This document shows positions 8,498 to 19,967 of a stretch of 64,000 nucleotides of DNA, piece after piece. The notes beneath the pieces were generated by a model. It saw only the letters and a list, made by a program, of their open reading frames with translations, did no database searches and was not told where the DNA came from. The first letter of the stretch is position 1, and every line of letters starts with the position of its first letter. The DNA comes from Larus michahellis. Taxonomy: Eukaryota > Chordata > Aves > Charadriiformes > Laridae. The position numbers were made by a program, and so were the translations under genes. The stretch is taken from NCBI RefSeq assembly GCF_964199755.1, contig NC_133901.1, positions 11,609,556 through 11,673,555 on the forward strand, written 5' to 3'.

Positions 8498-9647
8498 TGC
8501 CGGCGGGCGGAGGGGTGCTGCGCGTTTTGCTGTTGCATCCGGCAGGGGGGCAGGTGCGGGTGTGGTTGCGGCAGGCGGGTGGGCGTGTGGGGCTGCGGGG
8601 CGCGTGGGAGGCTTGTGGAGGTTTTTTGGGCTGTTGTAGGCTTTTGCCGGCAGGCGGGGGGGTGTTGAGTGTTTTGGTGTTGCGAGTGGGGTGTTGCGGC
8701 AGGCGGGCGGGTGTGTGGGGCTGGAGGGCGCGGGGCGTGTGGGAGTGGTGTGTAAGTATTTTGGGGGGCTGTGTTGGGGCAGGTGCGGGTGTAGTTGCGG
8801 CAGGCGGGTGGGTGTGTGGGGCTGCGGGCCGTGTGGCAGGGGTGTGGGGGTTTTCTGGAGTGTTGCGCGTGGCATGTTGGGTGCTGTAGGCTTTTGGCGG
8901 CGGGCGGAGGGGTGTTGAGCGTTTTGGTGTTGCGGGTGGGGGGTTGTGTCGGGGGGGCAGGTGCGTGTGTGGTTGCGGCAGGCGGGTGGGTGTGTGGGGC
9001 TGCAGGGCACGTGGGAGGCTTGTGGAGGTTTTTTGGGTTGTTGGGTGCTGTAGGCTTTTGCCGGCAGGCGGGGGGGCGTTGAGTGTTTTGGTGTTGCGAG
9101 TGGGGTGTTGCGGCAGGCGGGTGGGTGTGCGGGGCTGCGGGGCGTGTAGCAGGGGTGTGGAGGTCTTTTGGGGTGTTGGGTGCTGTATGATTTTGGCATC
9201 GGGCGGAGCGTCTGGCGAGCGTTGTGGTGTTGCGAGTGGGGTATTGTGGCAGGCGTCGGGGCAGGTGCGCGTGTTGTTGCGGGAGGAGGGAGGGTGTGTG
9301 GGGCTGTAGGGCATGTGCGGTGCTTGAGTGTGGTGTAAGTACTTAGTGGTGTTGTGTGTGGGGTGTTGTGTTGTGTGAGGTGCGTGTGTTGTTGGGTGAG
9401 GCGTGTGTGTGTGTGTGTGTGTGTGTAGGGCAGGGTGCGTGTGGTGAGGGGTGTGTATTTTTTGCGGGGTGTTGCGTGTGGGGTGTTGTTTTGTGTGAGG
9501 TGTGTTGTGGGTAGGTGCGTGTGTTGTGCGTGTGTTTGTGTGTGTGTGTGTGGTGTGAGGCGTTGTTGTGGGCGTGGGGGTGTGTGTGAGTGCGGGAGGG
9601 CGGTGTGGGCGGTGGGTGTGGAGAGGGCTGTTGTGGGGCAGAGGGGT

Positions 9648-9768
9648 GCCTACGGCCATACCACCCTGAGAACGCCCGATCTCGTCTGATCTCGGAAGCT
9701 AAGCAGGGTCGGGCCCGGTTAGTACTTGGATGGGAGAGCGCCTGGGAATACCGGGTGCTGTAGGCTTT
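9648..9768 (+). rRNA. 5S rRNA gene 7 (C91G)
   Basis: Copy of gene 2 in the second five-unit block; C91G only. Next gene at 1259 bp, (GT)6. Confidence 0.96.
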
Positions 9769-10906
9769 TGCCGGCGGGCGGAGGGGTGCTGCGCGTTTTG
9801 CTGTTGCGTCCGGCAGGGGGGCAGGTGCGGGTGTGGTTGCGGCAGGCGGGTGGGCGTGTGGGGCTGCGGGGCGCGTGGGAGGCTTGTGGAGGTTTTTTGG
9901 GCTGTTGTAGGCTTTTGCCGGCAGGCGGGGGGGTGTTGAGTGTTTTGGTGTTGCGAGTGGGGTGTTGCGGCAGGCGGGTGGGTGTGTGGGGCTGGAGGGC
10001 GCGGGGCGTGTGGGAGTGGTGTGTAAGTATTTTGGGGGGCTGTGTTGGGGCAGGTGCGGGTGTAGTTGCGGCAGGCGGGCGGGTGTGTGGGGCTGCGGGC
10101 CGTGTGGCAGGGGTGTGGAGGTTTTCTGGAGTGTTGCGCGTGGCATGTTGGGTGCTGTAGGCTTTTGGCGGCGGGCGGAGGGGTGTTGAGCGTTTTGGTG
10201 TTGCGGGTGGGGGGTTGTGTCGGGGGGGCAGGTGCGTGTGTGGTTGCGGCAGGCGGGTGGGTGTGTGGGGCTGCAGGGCACGTGGGAGGCTTGTGGAGGT
10301 TTTTTGGGTTGTTGGGTGCTGTAGGCTTTTACCGGCAGGCGGGGAGGCGTTGAGTGTTTTGGTGTTGCGAGTGGGGTGTTGCGGCAGGCGGGTGGGTGTG
10401 CGGGGCTGCGGGGCGTGTAGCAGGGGTGTGGAGGTCTTTTGGGGTGTTGGGTGCTGTATGATTTTGGCGTCGGGCGGAGCGTCTGGCGAGCGTTGTGGTG
10501 TTGCGAGTGGGGTATTGTGGCAGGCGTCGGGGCAGGTGCGCGTGTTGTTGCGGGAGGAGGGAGGGTGTGTGGGGCTGTAGGGCGTGTGCGGTGCGTGAGT
10601 GTGGTGTAAGTACTTAGTGGTGTTGTGTGTGGGGTGTTGTGTTGTGTGAGGTGCGTGTGTTGTTGGGTGAGGCGTGTGTGTGTGTAGGGCAGGGTGCGTG
10701 TGGTGAGGGGTGTGTATTTTTTGCGGGGTGTTGCGTGTGGGGTGTTGTTTTGTGTGAGGTGTGTTGTGGGTAGGTGCGTGTGTTGTGCGTGTGTTTGTGT
10801 GTGTGTGTGTGGTGTGAGGCGTTGTTGTGGGCGTGGGGGTGTGTGTGAGTGCGGGAGGGCGGTGTGGGCGGTGGGTGTGGAGAGGGCTGTTGTGGGGCAG
10901 AGGGGT

Positions 10907-11027
10907 GCCTGCGGCCATACCACCCTGAGAACGCCCGATCTCGTCTGATCTCGGAAGCTAAGCAGGGTCGGGCCCGGTTAGTACTTGGATGGGCGAGCGC
11001 CTGGGAATAGCGGGTGCTGTAGGCTTT
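10907..11027 (+). rRNA. 5S rRNA gene 8 (A5G, A88C, C91G, C104G)
   Basis: Copy of gene 3 with the same four substitutions; A5G is found only in these two genes. Next gene at 1984 bp. Confidence 0.94.
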
Positions 11028-11160
11028 TGCCGGCGGGCGGAGGGGTGCTGCGCGTTTTGCTGTTGCGTCCGGCAGGGGGGCAGGTGCGGGTGTGGTTGCG
11101 GCAGGCGGGTGGGCGTGTGGGGCTGCGGGGCGCGTGGGAGGCTTGTGGAGGTTTTTTGGG

Positions 11161-11873
11161 CTGTTGTAGGCTTTTGCCGGCAGGCGGGGGGGTGTTGAGT
11201 GTTTTGGTGTTGCGAGTGGGGTGTTGCGGCAGGCGGGTGGGTTTGTGGGGCTGCGGGCCGTGTGGCAGGGGTGTGGAGGTTTTCTGGAGTGTTGCGCGAG
11301 GCATGTTGGGTGCTGTCGGCTTTTGGCGGCGGGCGGAGGGGTGTTGAGCGTTTTGGTGTTGCGGGTGGGGGGTTGTGTCGGGGGGGCAGGTGCGCGTGTG
11401 GTTGCGGCAGGCGGGTGGGTGTGTGGGGCTGCAGGGCACGTGGGAGGCTTGTGGAGGTTTTTTGGGCTGTTGTAGGCTTTTGCCGGCAGGCGGGGGGGTG
11501 TTGAGTGTTTTGGTGTTGCGAGTGGGGTGTTGCGGCAGGCGGGTGGGTGTGTGGGGCTGGAGGGCGCGGGGCGTGTGGGAGTGGTGTGTAAGTATTTTGG
11601 GGGGCTGTGTTGGGGCAGGTGCGGGTGTAGTTGCGGCAGGCGGGCGGGTGTGTGGGGCTGCGGGCCATGTGGCAGGGGTGTGGAGGTTTTCTGGAGTGTT
11701 GCGCGTGGCATGTTGGGTGCTGTAGGCTTTTGGCGGCGGGCGGAGGGGTGTTGAGCGTTTTGGTGTTGCGGGTGGGGGGTTGTGTCGGGGGGGCAGGTGC
11801 GGGTGTGGTTGCGGCTGGCGGGTGGGCGTTTGGGGCTGCGGGGCGCGTGGGAGGCTTGTGGAGGTTTTTTGGG
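11161..11873 (+). repeat. Extra sub-repeat blocks 306 + 407 bp in spacer of gene 8
   Basis: Same arrangement as after gene 3, 7352 bp downstream, including the TGTCGGCTTTT variant tail (near 11315). Confidence 0.88.
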
Positions 11874-12890
11874 CTGTTGTAGGCTTTTGCCGGCAGGCGG
11901 GGGGGTGTTGAGTGTTTTGGTGTTGCGAGTGGGGTGTTGCGGCAGGCGGGTGGGTGTGTGGGGCTGGAGGGCGCGGGGCGTGTGGGAGTGGTGTGTAAGT
12001 ATTTTGGGGGGCTGTGTTGGGGCAGGTGCGGGTGTAGTTGCGGCAGGCGGGCGGGTGTGTGGGGCTGCGGGCCGTGTGGCAGGGGTGTGGAGGTTTTCTG
12101 GAGTGTTGCGCGTGGCATGTTGGGTGCTGTAGGCTTTTGGCGGCGGGCGGAGGGGTGTTGAGCGTTTTGGTGTTGCGGGTGGGGGGTTGTGTCGGGGGGG
12201 CAGGTGCGTGTGTGGTTGCGGCAGGCGGGTGGGTGTGTGGGGCTGCAGGGCACGTGGGAGGCTTGTGGAGGTTTTTTGGGTTGTTGGGTGCTGTAGGCTT
12301 TTGCCGGCAGGCGGGGGGGCGTTGAGTGTTTTGGTGTTGCGAGTGGGGTGTTGCGGCAGGCGGGTGGGTGTGCGGGGCTGCGGGGCGTGTAGCAGGGGTG
12401 TGGAGGTCTTTTGGGGTGTTGGGTGCTGTATGATTTTGGCGTCGGGCGGAGCGTCTGGCGAGCGTTGTGGTGTTGCGAGTGGGGTATTGTGGCAGGCGTC
12501 GGGGCAGGTGCGCGTGTTGTTGCGGGAGGAGGGAGGGTGTGTGGGGCTGTAGGGCGTGTGCGGTGCGTGAGTGTGGTGTAAGTACTTAGTGGTGTTGTGT
12601 GTGGGGTGTTGTGTTGTGTGAGGTGCGTGTGTTGTTGGGTGAGGCGTGTGTGTGTGTGTGTATGTGTGTAGGGCAGGGTGCGTGTGGTGAGGGGTGTGTA
12701 TTTTTTGCGGGGTGTTGCGTGTGGGGTGTTGTTTTGTGTGAGGTGTGTTGTGGGTAGGTGCGTGTGTTGTGCGTGTGTTTGTGTGTGTGTGTGTGGTGTG
12801 AGGCGTTGTTGTGGGCGTGGGGGTGTGTGTGAGTGCGGGAGGGCGGTGTGGGCGGTGGGTGTGGAGAGGGCTGTTGTGGGGCAGAGGGGT

Positions 12891-13011
12891 GCCTACGGCC
12901 ATACCACCCTGAGAACGCCTGATCTTGTCTGATCTCGGAAGCTAAGCAGGGTCGGGCCCGGTTAGTACTTGGATGGGCGAGCGCCTGGGAATACCGGGTG
13001 CTGTAGGCTTT
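12891..13011 (+). rRNA. 5S rRNA gene 9 (C30T, C36T, A88C, C91G)
   Basis: Copy of gene 4. The TA-interrupted GT tract before it is also shared, as expected for a block duplication. Next gene at 1575 bp. Confidence 0.94.
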
Positions 13012-13144
13012 TGCCGGCGGGCGGAGGGGTGCTGCGCGTTTTGCTGTTGCGTCCGGCAGGGGGGCAGGTGCGGGTGTGGTTGCGGCTGGCGGGTGGGCGT
13101 GTGGGGCTGCGGGGCGCGTGGCAGGCTTGTGGAGGTTTTTTGGG

Positions 13145-13450
13145 CTGTTGTAGGCTTTTGCCGGCAGGCGGGGGGGTGTTGAGTGTTTTGGTGTTGCGAG
13201 TGGGGTGTTGCGACAGGCGGGCGGGTTTGTGGGGCTGCGGGCCGTGTGGCAGGGGTGTGGAGGTTTTCTGGAGTGTTGCGCGTGGCATGTTGGGTGCTGT
13301 AGGCTTTTGGCGGCGGGCAGAGGGGTGTTGAGCGTTTTGGTGTTGCGGGTGGGGGGTTGTGTCGGGGGGGCAGGTGCGCGTGTGGTTGCGGCAGGCGGGT
13401 GGGTGTGTGGGGCTGCAGGGCACGTGGGAGGCTTGTGGAGGTTTTTTGGG
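13145..13450 (+). repeat. 306-bp extra sub-repeat block in spacer of gene 9
   Basis: Matches the block after gene 4, with the same GCGACAGG variant. Confidence 0.88.
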
Positions 13451-14465
13451 CTGTTGTAGGCTTTTGCCGGCAGGCGGGGGGGTGTTGAGTGTTTTGGTGT
13501 TGCGAGTGGGGTGTTGCGGCAGGCGGGTGGGTGTGTGGGGCTGGAGGGCGCGGGGCGTGTGGGAGTGGTGTGTAAGTATTTTGGGGGGCTGTGTTGGGGC
13601 AGGTGCGGGTGTAGTTGCGGCAGGCGGGCGGGTGTGTGGGGCTGCGGGCCGTGTGGCAGGGGTGTGGAGGTTTTCTGGAGTGTTGCGCGTGGCATGTTGG
13701 GTGCTGTAGGCTTTTGGCGGCGGGCGGAGGGGTGTTGAGCGTTTTGGTGTTGCGGGTGGGGGGTTGTGTCGGGGGGGCAGGTGCGTGTGTGGTTGCGGCA
13801 GGCGGGTGGGTGTGTGGGGCTGCAGGGCACGTGGGAGGCTTGTGGAGGTTTTTTGGGTTGTTGGGTGCTGTAGGCTTTTGCCGGCAGGCGGGGGGGCGTT
13901 GAGTGTTTTGGTGTTGCGAGTGGGGTGTTGCGGCAGGCGGGTGGGTGTGCGGGGCTGCGGGGCGTGTAGCAGGGGTGTGGAGGTCTTTTGGGGTGTTGGG
14001 TGCTGTATGATTTTGGCGTCGGGCGGAGCGTCTGGCGAGCGTTGTGGTGTTGCGAGTGGGGTATTGTGGCAGGCGTCGGGGCAGGTGCGCGTGTTGTTGC
14101 GGGAGGAGGGAGGGTGTGTGGGGCTGTAGGGCGTGTGCGGTGCGTGAGTGTGGTGTAAGTACTTAGTGGTGTTGTGCGTGGGGTGTTGTGTTGTGTGAGG
14201 TGCGTGTGTTGTTGGGTGAGGCGTGTGTGTGTGTGTGTGTGTGTAGGGCAGGGTGCGTGTGGTGAGGGGTGTGTATTTTTTGCGGGGTGTTGCGTGTGGG
14301 GTGTTGTTTTGTGTGAGGTGTGTTGTGGGTAGGTGCGTGTGTTGTGCGTGTGTTTGTGTGTGTGTGTGTGGTGTGAGGCGTTGTTGTGGGCGTGGGGGTG
14401 TGTGTGAGTGCGGGAGGGCGGTGTGGGCGGTGGGTGTGGAGAGGGCTGTTGTGGGGCAGAGGGGT

Positions 14466-14586
14466 GCCTACGGCCATACCACCCTGAGAACGCCCGATCT
14501 CGTCTGATCTCGGAAGCTAAGCAGGGTCGGGCCCGGATAGTACTTGGATGGGAGACCGCCTGGGAATACCGGGTGCTGTAGGCTTT
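14466..14586 (+). rRNA. 5S rRNA gene 10 (T72A)
   Basis: Copy of gene 5. The downstream spacer follows that of gene 5 to about 15040 and then changes type (SR3 reads GTGCGTGTG rather than GTGCGGGTG; (GT)12 in place of (GT)8), which marks the right end of the 7352-bp duplication. Next gene at 1271 bp. Confidence 0.95.
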
Positions 14587-15736
14587 TGCCGGCGGGCGGA
14601 GGGGTGCTGCGCGTTTTGCTGTTGCGTCCGGCAGGGGGGCAGGTGCGGGTGTGGTTGCGGCTGGCGGGTGGGCGTGTGGGGCTGCGGGGCGCGTGGGAGG
14701 CTTGTGGAGGTTTTTTGGGCTGTTGTAGGCTTTTGCCGGCAGGCGGGGGGGTGTTGAGTGTTTTGGTGTTGCGAGTGGGGTGTTGCGGCAGGCGGGCGGG
14801 TTTGTGGGGCTGGAGGGCGCGGGGCGTGTGGGAGTGGTGTGTAAGTATTTTGGGGGGCTGTGTTGGGGCAGGTGCGGGTGTAGTTGCGGCAGGCGGGCGG
14901 GTGTGTGGGGCTGCGGGCCGTGTGGCAGGGGTGTGGAGGTTTTCTGGAGTGTTGCGCGTGGCATGTTGGGTGCTGTAGGCTTTTGGCGGCGGGCGGAGGG
15001 GTGTTGAGCGTTTTGGTGTTGCGGGTGGGGGGTTGTGTCGGGGGGGCAGGTGCGTGTGTGGTTGCGGCAGGCGGGTGGGTGTGTGGGGCTGCAGGGCACG
15101 TGGGAGGCTTGTGGAGGTTTTTTGGGTTGTTGGGTGCTGTAGGCTTTTGCCGGCAGGCGGGGGGGCGTTGAGTGTTTTGGTGTTGCGAGTGGGGTGTTGC
15201 GGCAGGCGGGTGGGTGTGCGGGGCTGCGGGGCGTGTAGCAGGGGTGTGGAGGTCTTTTGGGGTGTTGGGTGCTGTATGATTTTGGCGTCGGGCGGAGCGT
15301 CTGGCGAGCGTTGTGGTGTTGCGAGTGGGGTATTGTGGCAGGCGTCGGGGCAGGTGCGCGTGTTGTTGCGGGAGGAGGGAGGGTGTGTGGGGCTGTAGGG
15401 CGTGTGCGGTGCGTGAGTGTGGTGTAAGTACTTAGTGGTGTTGTGTGTGGGGTGTTGTGTTGTGTGAGGTGCGTGTGTTGTTGGGTGAGGCGTGTGTGTG
15501 TGTGTGTGTGTGTGTAGGGCAGGGTGCGTGTGGTGAGGGGTGTGTATTTTTTGCGGGGTGTTGCGTGTGGGGTGTTGTTTTGTGTGAGGTGTGTTGTGGG
15601 TAGGTGCGTGTGTTGTGCGTGTGTTTGTGTGTGTGTGTGTGGTGTGAGGCGTTGTTGTGGGCGTGGGGGTGTGTGTGAGTGCGGGAGGGCGGTGTGGGCG
15701 GTGGGTGTGGAGAGGGCTGTTGTGGGGCAGAGGGGT

Positions 15737-15857
15737 GCCTACGGCCATACCACCCTGAGAACGCCCGATCTCGTCTGATCTCGGAAGCTAAGCAGGGTCG
15801 GGCCCGGTTAGTACTTGGATGGGAGACCGCTTGGGAATACCGGGTGCTGTAGGCTTT
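15737..15857 (+). rRNA. 5S rRNA gene 11 (C95T)
   Basis: Single change C95T in box C; in the RNA it turns G81-C95 of helix IV into a G.U wobble, so folding should hold. Found only here. Next gene at 1271 bp, plain spacer. Confidence 0.96.
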
Positions 15858-17007
15858 TGCCGGCGGGCGGAGGGGTGCTGCGCGTTTTGCTGTTGCGTCC
15901 GGCAGGGGGGCAGGTGCGGGTGTGGTTGCGGCAGGCGGGTGGGCGTATGGGGCTGCGGGGCGCGTGGGAGGCTTGTGGAGGTTTTTTGGGCTGTTGTAGG
16001 CTTTTGCCGGCAGGCGGGGGGGTGTTGAGTGTTTTGGTGTTGCGAGTGGGGTGTTGCGGCAGGCGGGTGGGTGTGTGGGGCTGGAGGGCGCGGGGCGTGT
16101 GGGAGTGGTGTGTAAGTATTTTGGGGGGCTGTGTTGGGGCAGGTGCGGGTGTAGTTGCGGCAGGCGGGCGGGTGTGTGGGGCTGCGGGCCGTGTGGCAGG
16201 GGTGTGGGGGTTTTCTGGAGTGTTGCGCGTGGCATGTTGGGTGCTGTAGGCTTTTGGCGGCGGGCGGAGGGGTGTTGAGCGTTTTGGTGTTGCGGGTGGG
16301 GGGTTGTGTCGGGGGGGCAGGTGCGTGTGTGGTTGCGGCAGGCGGGTGGGTGTGTGGGGCTGCAGGGCACGTGGGAGGCTTGTGGAGGTTTTTTGGGTTG
16401 TTGGGTGCTGTAGGCTTTTGCCGGCAGGCGGGGGGGCGTTGAGTGTTTTGGTGTTGCGAGTGGGGTGTTGCGGCAGGCGGGTGGGTGTGCGGGGCTGCGG
16501 GGCGTGTAGCAGGGGTGTGGAGGTCTTTTGGGGTGTTGGGTGCTGTATGATTTTGGCATCGGGCGGAGCGTCTGGCGAGCGTTGTGGTGTTGCGAGTGGG
16601 GTATTGTGGCAGGCGTCGGGGCAGGTGCGCGTGTTGTTGCGGGAGGAGGGAGGGTGTGTGGGGCTGTAGGGCATGTGCGGTGCGTGAGTGTGGTGTAAGT
16701 ACTTAGTGGTGTTGTGTGTGGGGTGTTGTGTTGTGTGAGGTGCGTGTGTTGTTGGGTGAGGCGTGTGTGTGTGTGTGTGTGTGTGTAGGGCAGGGTGCGT
16801 GTGGTGAGGGGTGTGTATTTTTTGCGGGGTGTTGCGTGTGGGGTGTTGTTTTGTGTGAGGTGTGTTGTGGGTAGGTGCGTGTGTTGTGCGTGTGTTTGTG
16901 TGTGTGTGTGTGGTGTGAGGCGTTGTTGTGGGCGTGGGGGTGTGTGTGAGTGCGGGAGGGCGGTGTGGGCGGTGGGTGTGGAGAGGGCTGTTGTGGGGCA
17001 GAGGGGT

Positions 17008-17128
17008 GCCTACGGCCATACCACCCTGAGAACGCCCGATCTCGTCTGATCTCGGAAGCTAAGCAGGGTCGGGCCCGGTTAGTACTTGGATGGGAGACCG
17101 CCCGGGAATACAGAGTGCTGTAGGCTTT
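17008..17128 (+). rRNA. 5S rRNA gene 12 (helix V variant, possible pseudogene)
   Basis: Carries T96C, C105A and G107A, reading CCCGGGAATACAGAGTG near the 3' end. C105A removes the partner of G70 and G107A that of C68, so helix V loses two pairs; T96C is in box C. Genes 18, 19 and 23 share this set. Likely a non-functional or specialised class. The next gene is 1568 bp on (306 block less one G, (GT)8). Confidence 0.92.
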
Positions 17129-17261
17129 TGCCGGCGGGCGGAGGGGTGCTGCGCGTTTTGCTGTTGCATCCGGCAGGGGGGCAGGTGCGGGTGTGGTTGC
17201 GGCTGGCGGGTGGGCGTGTGGGGCTGCGGGGCGCGTGGGAGGCTTGTGGAGGTTTTTTGGG

Positions 17262-17566
17262 CTGTTGTAGGCTTTTGCCGGCAGGCGGGGGGTGTTGAGT
17301 GTTTTGGTGTTGCGAGTGGGGTGTTGCGGCAGGCGGGTGGGTTTGTGGGGCTGCGGGCCGTGTGGCAGGGGTGTGGAGGTTTTCTGGAGTGTTGCGCGAG
17401 GCATGTTGGGTGCTGTAGGCTTTTGGCGGCGGGCGGAGGGGTGTTGAGCGTTTTGGTGTTGCGGGTGGGGGGTTGTGTCGGGGGGTCAGGTGCGCGTGTG
17501 GTTGCGGCAGGCGGGTGGGTGTGTGGGGCTGCAGGGCACGTGGGAGGCTTGTGGAGGTTTTTTGGG
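17262..17566 (+). repeat. 305-bp extra sub-repeat block in spacer of gene 12
   Basis: Short SR2 plus SR3, one G shorter than usual in the G run at 17287-17292. The SR3 copy reads CGGGGGGTCAGG, which cuts the seven-G tract of the quadruplex motif to six. Confidence 0.86.
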
Positions 17567-18575
17567 CTGTTGTAGGCTTTTGCCGGCAGGCGGGGGGGTG
17601 TTGAGTGTTTTGGTGTTGCGAGTGGGGTGTTGCGGCAGGCGGGTGGGTGTGTGGGGCTGGAGGGCGCGGGGCGTGTGGGAGTGGTGTGTAAGTATTTTGG
17701 GGGGCTGTGTTGGGGCAGGTGCGGGTGTAGTTGCGGCAGGCGGGCGGGTGTGTGGGGCTGCGGGCCGTGTGGCAGGGGTGTGGAGGTTTTCTGGAGTGTT
17801 GCGCGTGGCATGTTGGGTGCTGTAGGCTTTTGGCGGCGGGCGGAGGGGTGTTGAGCGTTTTGGTGTTGCGGGTGGGGGGTTGTGTCGGGGGGGCAGGTGC
17901 GTGTGTGGTTGCGGCAGGCGGGTGGGTGTGTGGGGCTGCAGGGCACGTGGGAGGCTTGTGGAGGTTTTTTGGGTTGTTGGGTGCTGTAGGCTTTTACCGG
18001 CAGGCGGGGGGGCGTTGAGTGTTTTGGTGTTGCGAGTGGGGTGTTGCGGCAGGCGGGTGGGTGTGCGGGGCTGCGGGGCGTGTAGCAGGGGTGTGGAGGT
18101 CTTTTGGGGTGTTGGGTGCTGTATGATTTTGGCGTCGGGCGGAGCGTCTGGCGAGCGTTGTGGTGTTGCGAGTGGGGTATTGTGGCAGGCGTCGGGGCAG
18201 GTGCGCGTGTTGTTGCGGGAGGAGGGAGGGTGTGTGGGGCTGTAGGGCGTGTGCGGTGCGTGAGTGTGGTGTAAGTACTTAGTGGTGTTGTGTGTGGGGT
18301 GTTGTGTTGTGTGAGGTGCGTGTGTTGTTGGGTGAGGCGTGTGTGTGTGTGTGTAGGGCAGGGTGCGTGTGGTGAGGGGTGTGTATTTTTTGCGGGGTGT
18401 TGCGTGTGGGGTGTTGTTTTGTGTGAGGTGTGTTGTGGGTAGGTGCGTGTGTTGTGCGTGTGTTTGTGTGTGTGTGTGTGGTGTGAGGCGTTGTTGTGGG
18501 CGTGGGGGTGTGTGTGAGTGCGGGAGGGCGGTGTGGGCGGTGGGTGTGGAGAGGGCTGTTGTGGGGCAGAGGGGT

Positions 18576-18696
18576 GCCTACGGCCATACCACCCTGAGAA
18601 CGCCTGATCTCGTCTGATCTCGGAAGCTAAGCAGGGTCGGGCCCGGTTAGTACTTGGATGGGAGACCGCCTGGGAATACCGGGTGCTGTAGGCTTT
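18576..18696 (+). rRNA. 5S rRNA gene 13 (C30T)
   Basis: Same as genes 1, 6 and 20. First gene of a two-unit, 2530-bp repeat whose second copy starts at gene 15. Next gene at 1271 bp, plain spacer. Confidence 0.97.
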
Positions 18697-19846
18697 TGCC
18701 GGCGGGCGGAGGGGTGCTGCGCGTTTTGCTGTTGCATCCGGCAGGGGGGCAGGTGCGGGTGTGGTTGCGGCAGGCGGGTGGGCGTGTGGGGCTGCGGGGC
18801 GCGTGGGAGGCTTGTGGAGGTTTTTTGGGCTGTTGTAGGCTTTTGCCGGCAGGCGGGGGGGTGTTGAGTGTTTTGGTGTTGCGAGTGGGGTGTTGCGGCA
18901 GGCGGGCGGGTGTGTGGGGCTGGAGGGCGCGGGGCGTGTGGGAGTGGTGTGTAAGTATTTTGGGGGGCTGTGTTGGGGCAGGTGCGGGTGTAGTTGCGGC
19001 AGGCGGGTGGGTGTGTGGGGCTGCGGGCCGTGTGGCAGGGGTGTGGGGGTTTTCTGGAGTGTTGCGCGTGGCATGTTGGGTGCTGTAGGCTTTTGGCGGC
19101 GGGCGGAGGGGTGTTGAGCGTTTTGGTGTTGCGGGTGGGGGGTTGTGTCGGGGGGGCAGGTGCGTGTGTGGTTGCGGCAGGCGGGTGGGTGTGTGGGGCT
19201 GCAGGGCACGTGGGAGGCTTGTGGAGGTTTTTTGGGTTGTTGGGTGCTGTAGGCTTTTGCCGGCAGGCGGGGGGGCGTTGAGTGTTTTGGTGTTGCGAGT
19301 GGGGTGTTGCGGCAGGCGGGTGGGTGTGCGGGGCTGCGGGGCGTGTAGCAGGGGTGTGGAGGTCTTTTGGGGTGTTGGGTGCTGTATGATTTTGGCATCG
19401 GGCGGAGCGTCTGGCGAGCGTTGTGGTGTTGCGAGTGGGGTATTGTGGCAGGCGTCGGGGCAGGTGCGCGTGTTGTTGCGGGAGGAGGGAGGGTGTGTGG
19501 GGCTGTAGGGCATGTGCGGTGCTTGAGTGTGGTGTAAGTACTTAGTGGTGTTGTGTGTGGGGTGTTGTGTTGTGTGAGGTGCGTGTGTTGTTGGGTGAGG
19601 CGTGTGTGTGTGTGTGTGTGTGTGTAGGGCAGGGTGCGTGTGGTGAGGGGTGTGTATTTTTTGCGGGGTGTTGCGTGTGGGGTGTTGTTTTGTGTGAGGT
19701 GTGTTGTGGGTAGGTGCGTGTGTTGTGCGTGTGTTTGTGTGTGTGTGTGTGGTGTGAGGCGTTGTTGTGGGCGTGGGGGTGTGTGTGAGTGCGGGAGGGC
19801 GGTGTGGGCGGTGGGTGTGGAGAGGGCTGTTGTGGGGCAGAGGGGT

Positions 19847-19967
19847 GCCTACGGCCATACCACCCTGAGAACGCCCGATCTCGTCTGATCTCGGAAGCTA
19901 AGCAGGGTCGGGCCCGGTTAGTACTTGGATGGGAGAGCGCCTGGGAATACCGGGTGCTGTAGGCTTT
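19847..19967 (+). rRNA. 5S rRNA gene 14 (C91G)
   Basis: Same as genes 2 and 7. The downstream SR4/SR5 region has TGTTGCGCGTGG where others have TGTTGCGAGTGG (near 20565), shared only with the spacer of gene 16. Next gene at 1259 bp. Confidence 0.96.

Larger units (their letters stand above)
7452..15040 (+). repeat. Five-unit higher-order repeat, 7352 bp, copy 2
   Basis: Covers genes 6-10. It follows copy 1 until about 15040, in the spacer of gene 10, where SR3 and the GT tract change type. Confidence 0.85.

Noticed and set aside
5234-9199. Long open frames on the - strand, up to about 1300 codons, rich in His, Thr and Pro
   Set aside because: They run straight through several 5S genes and spacers and recur with every unit. 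The complement of G/T-rich DNA has almost no stop codons, so long frames are expected; the protein is low complexity with no domain.
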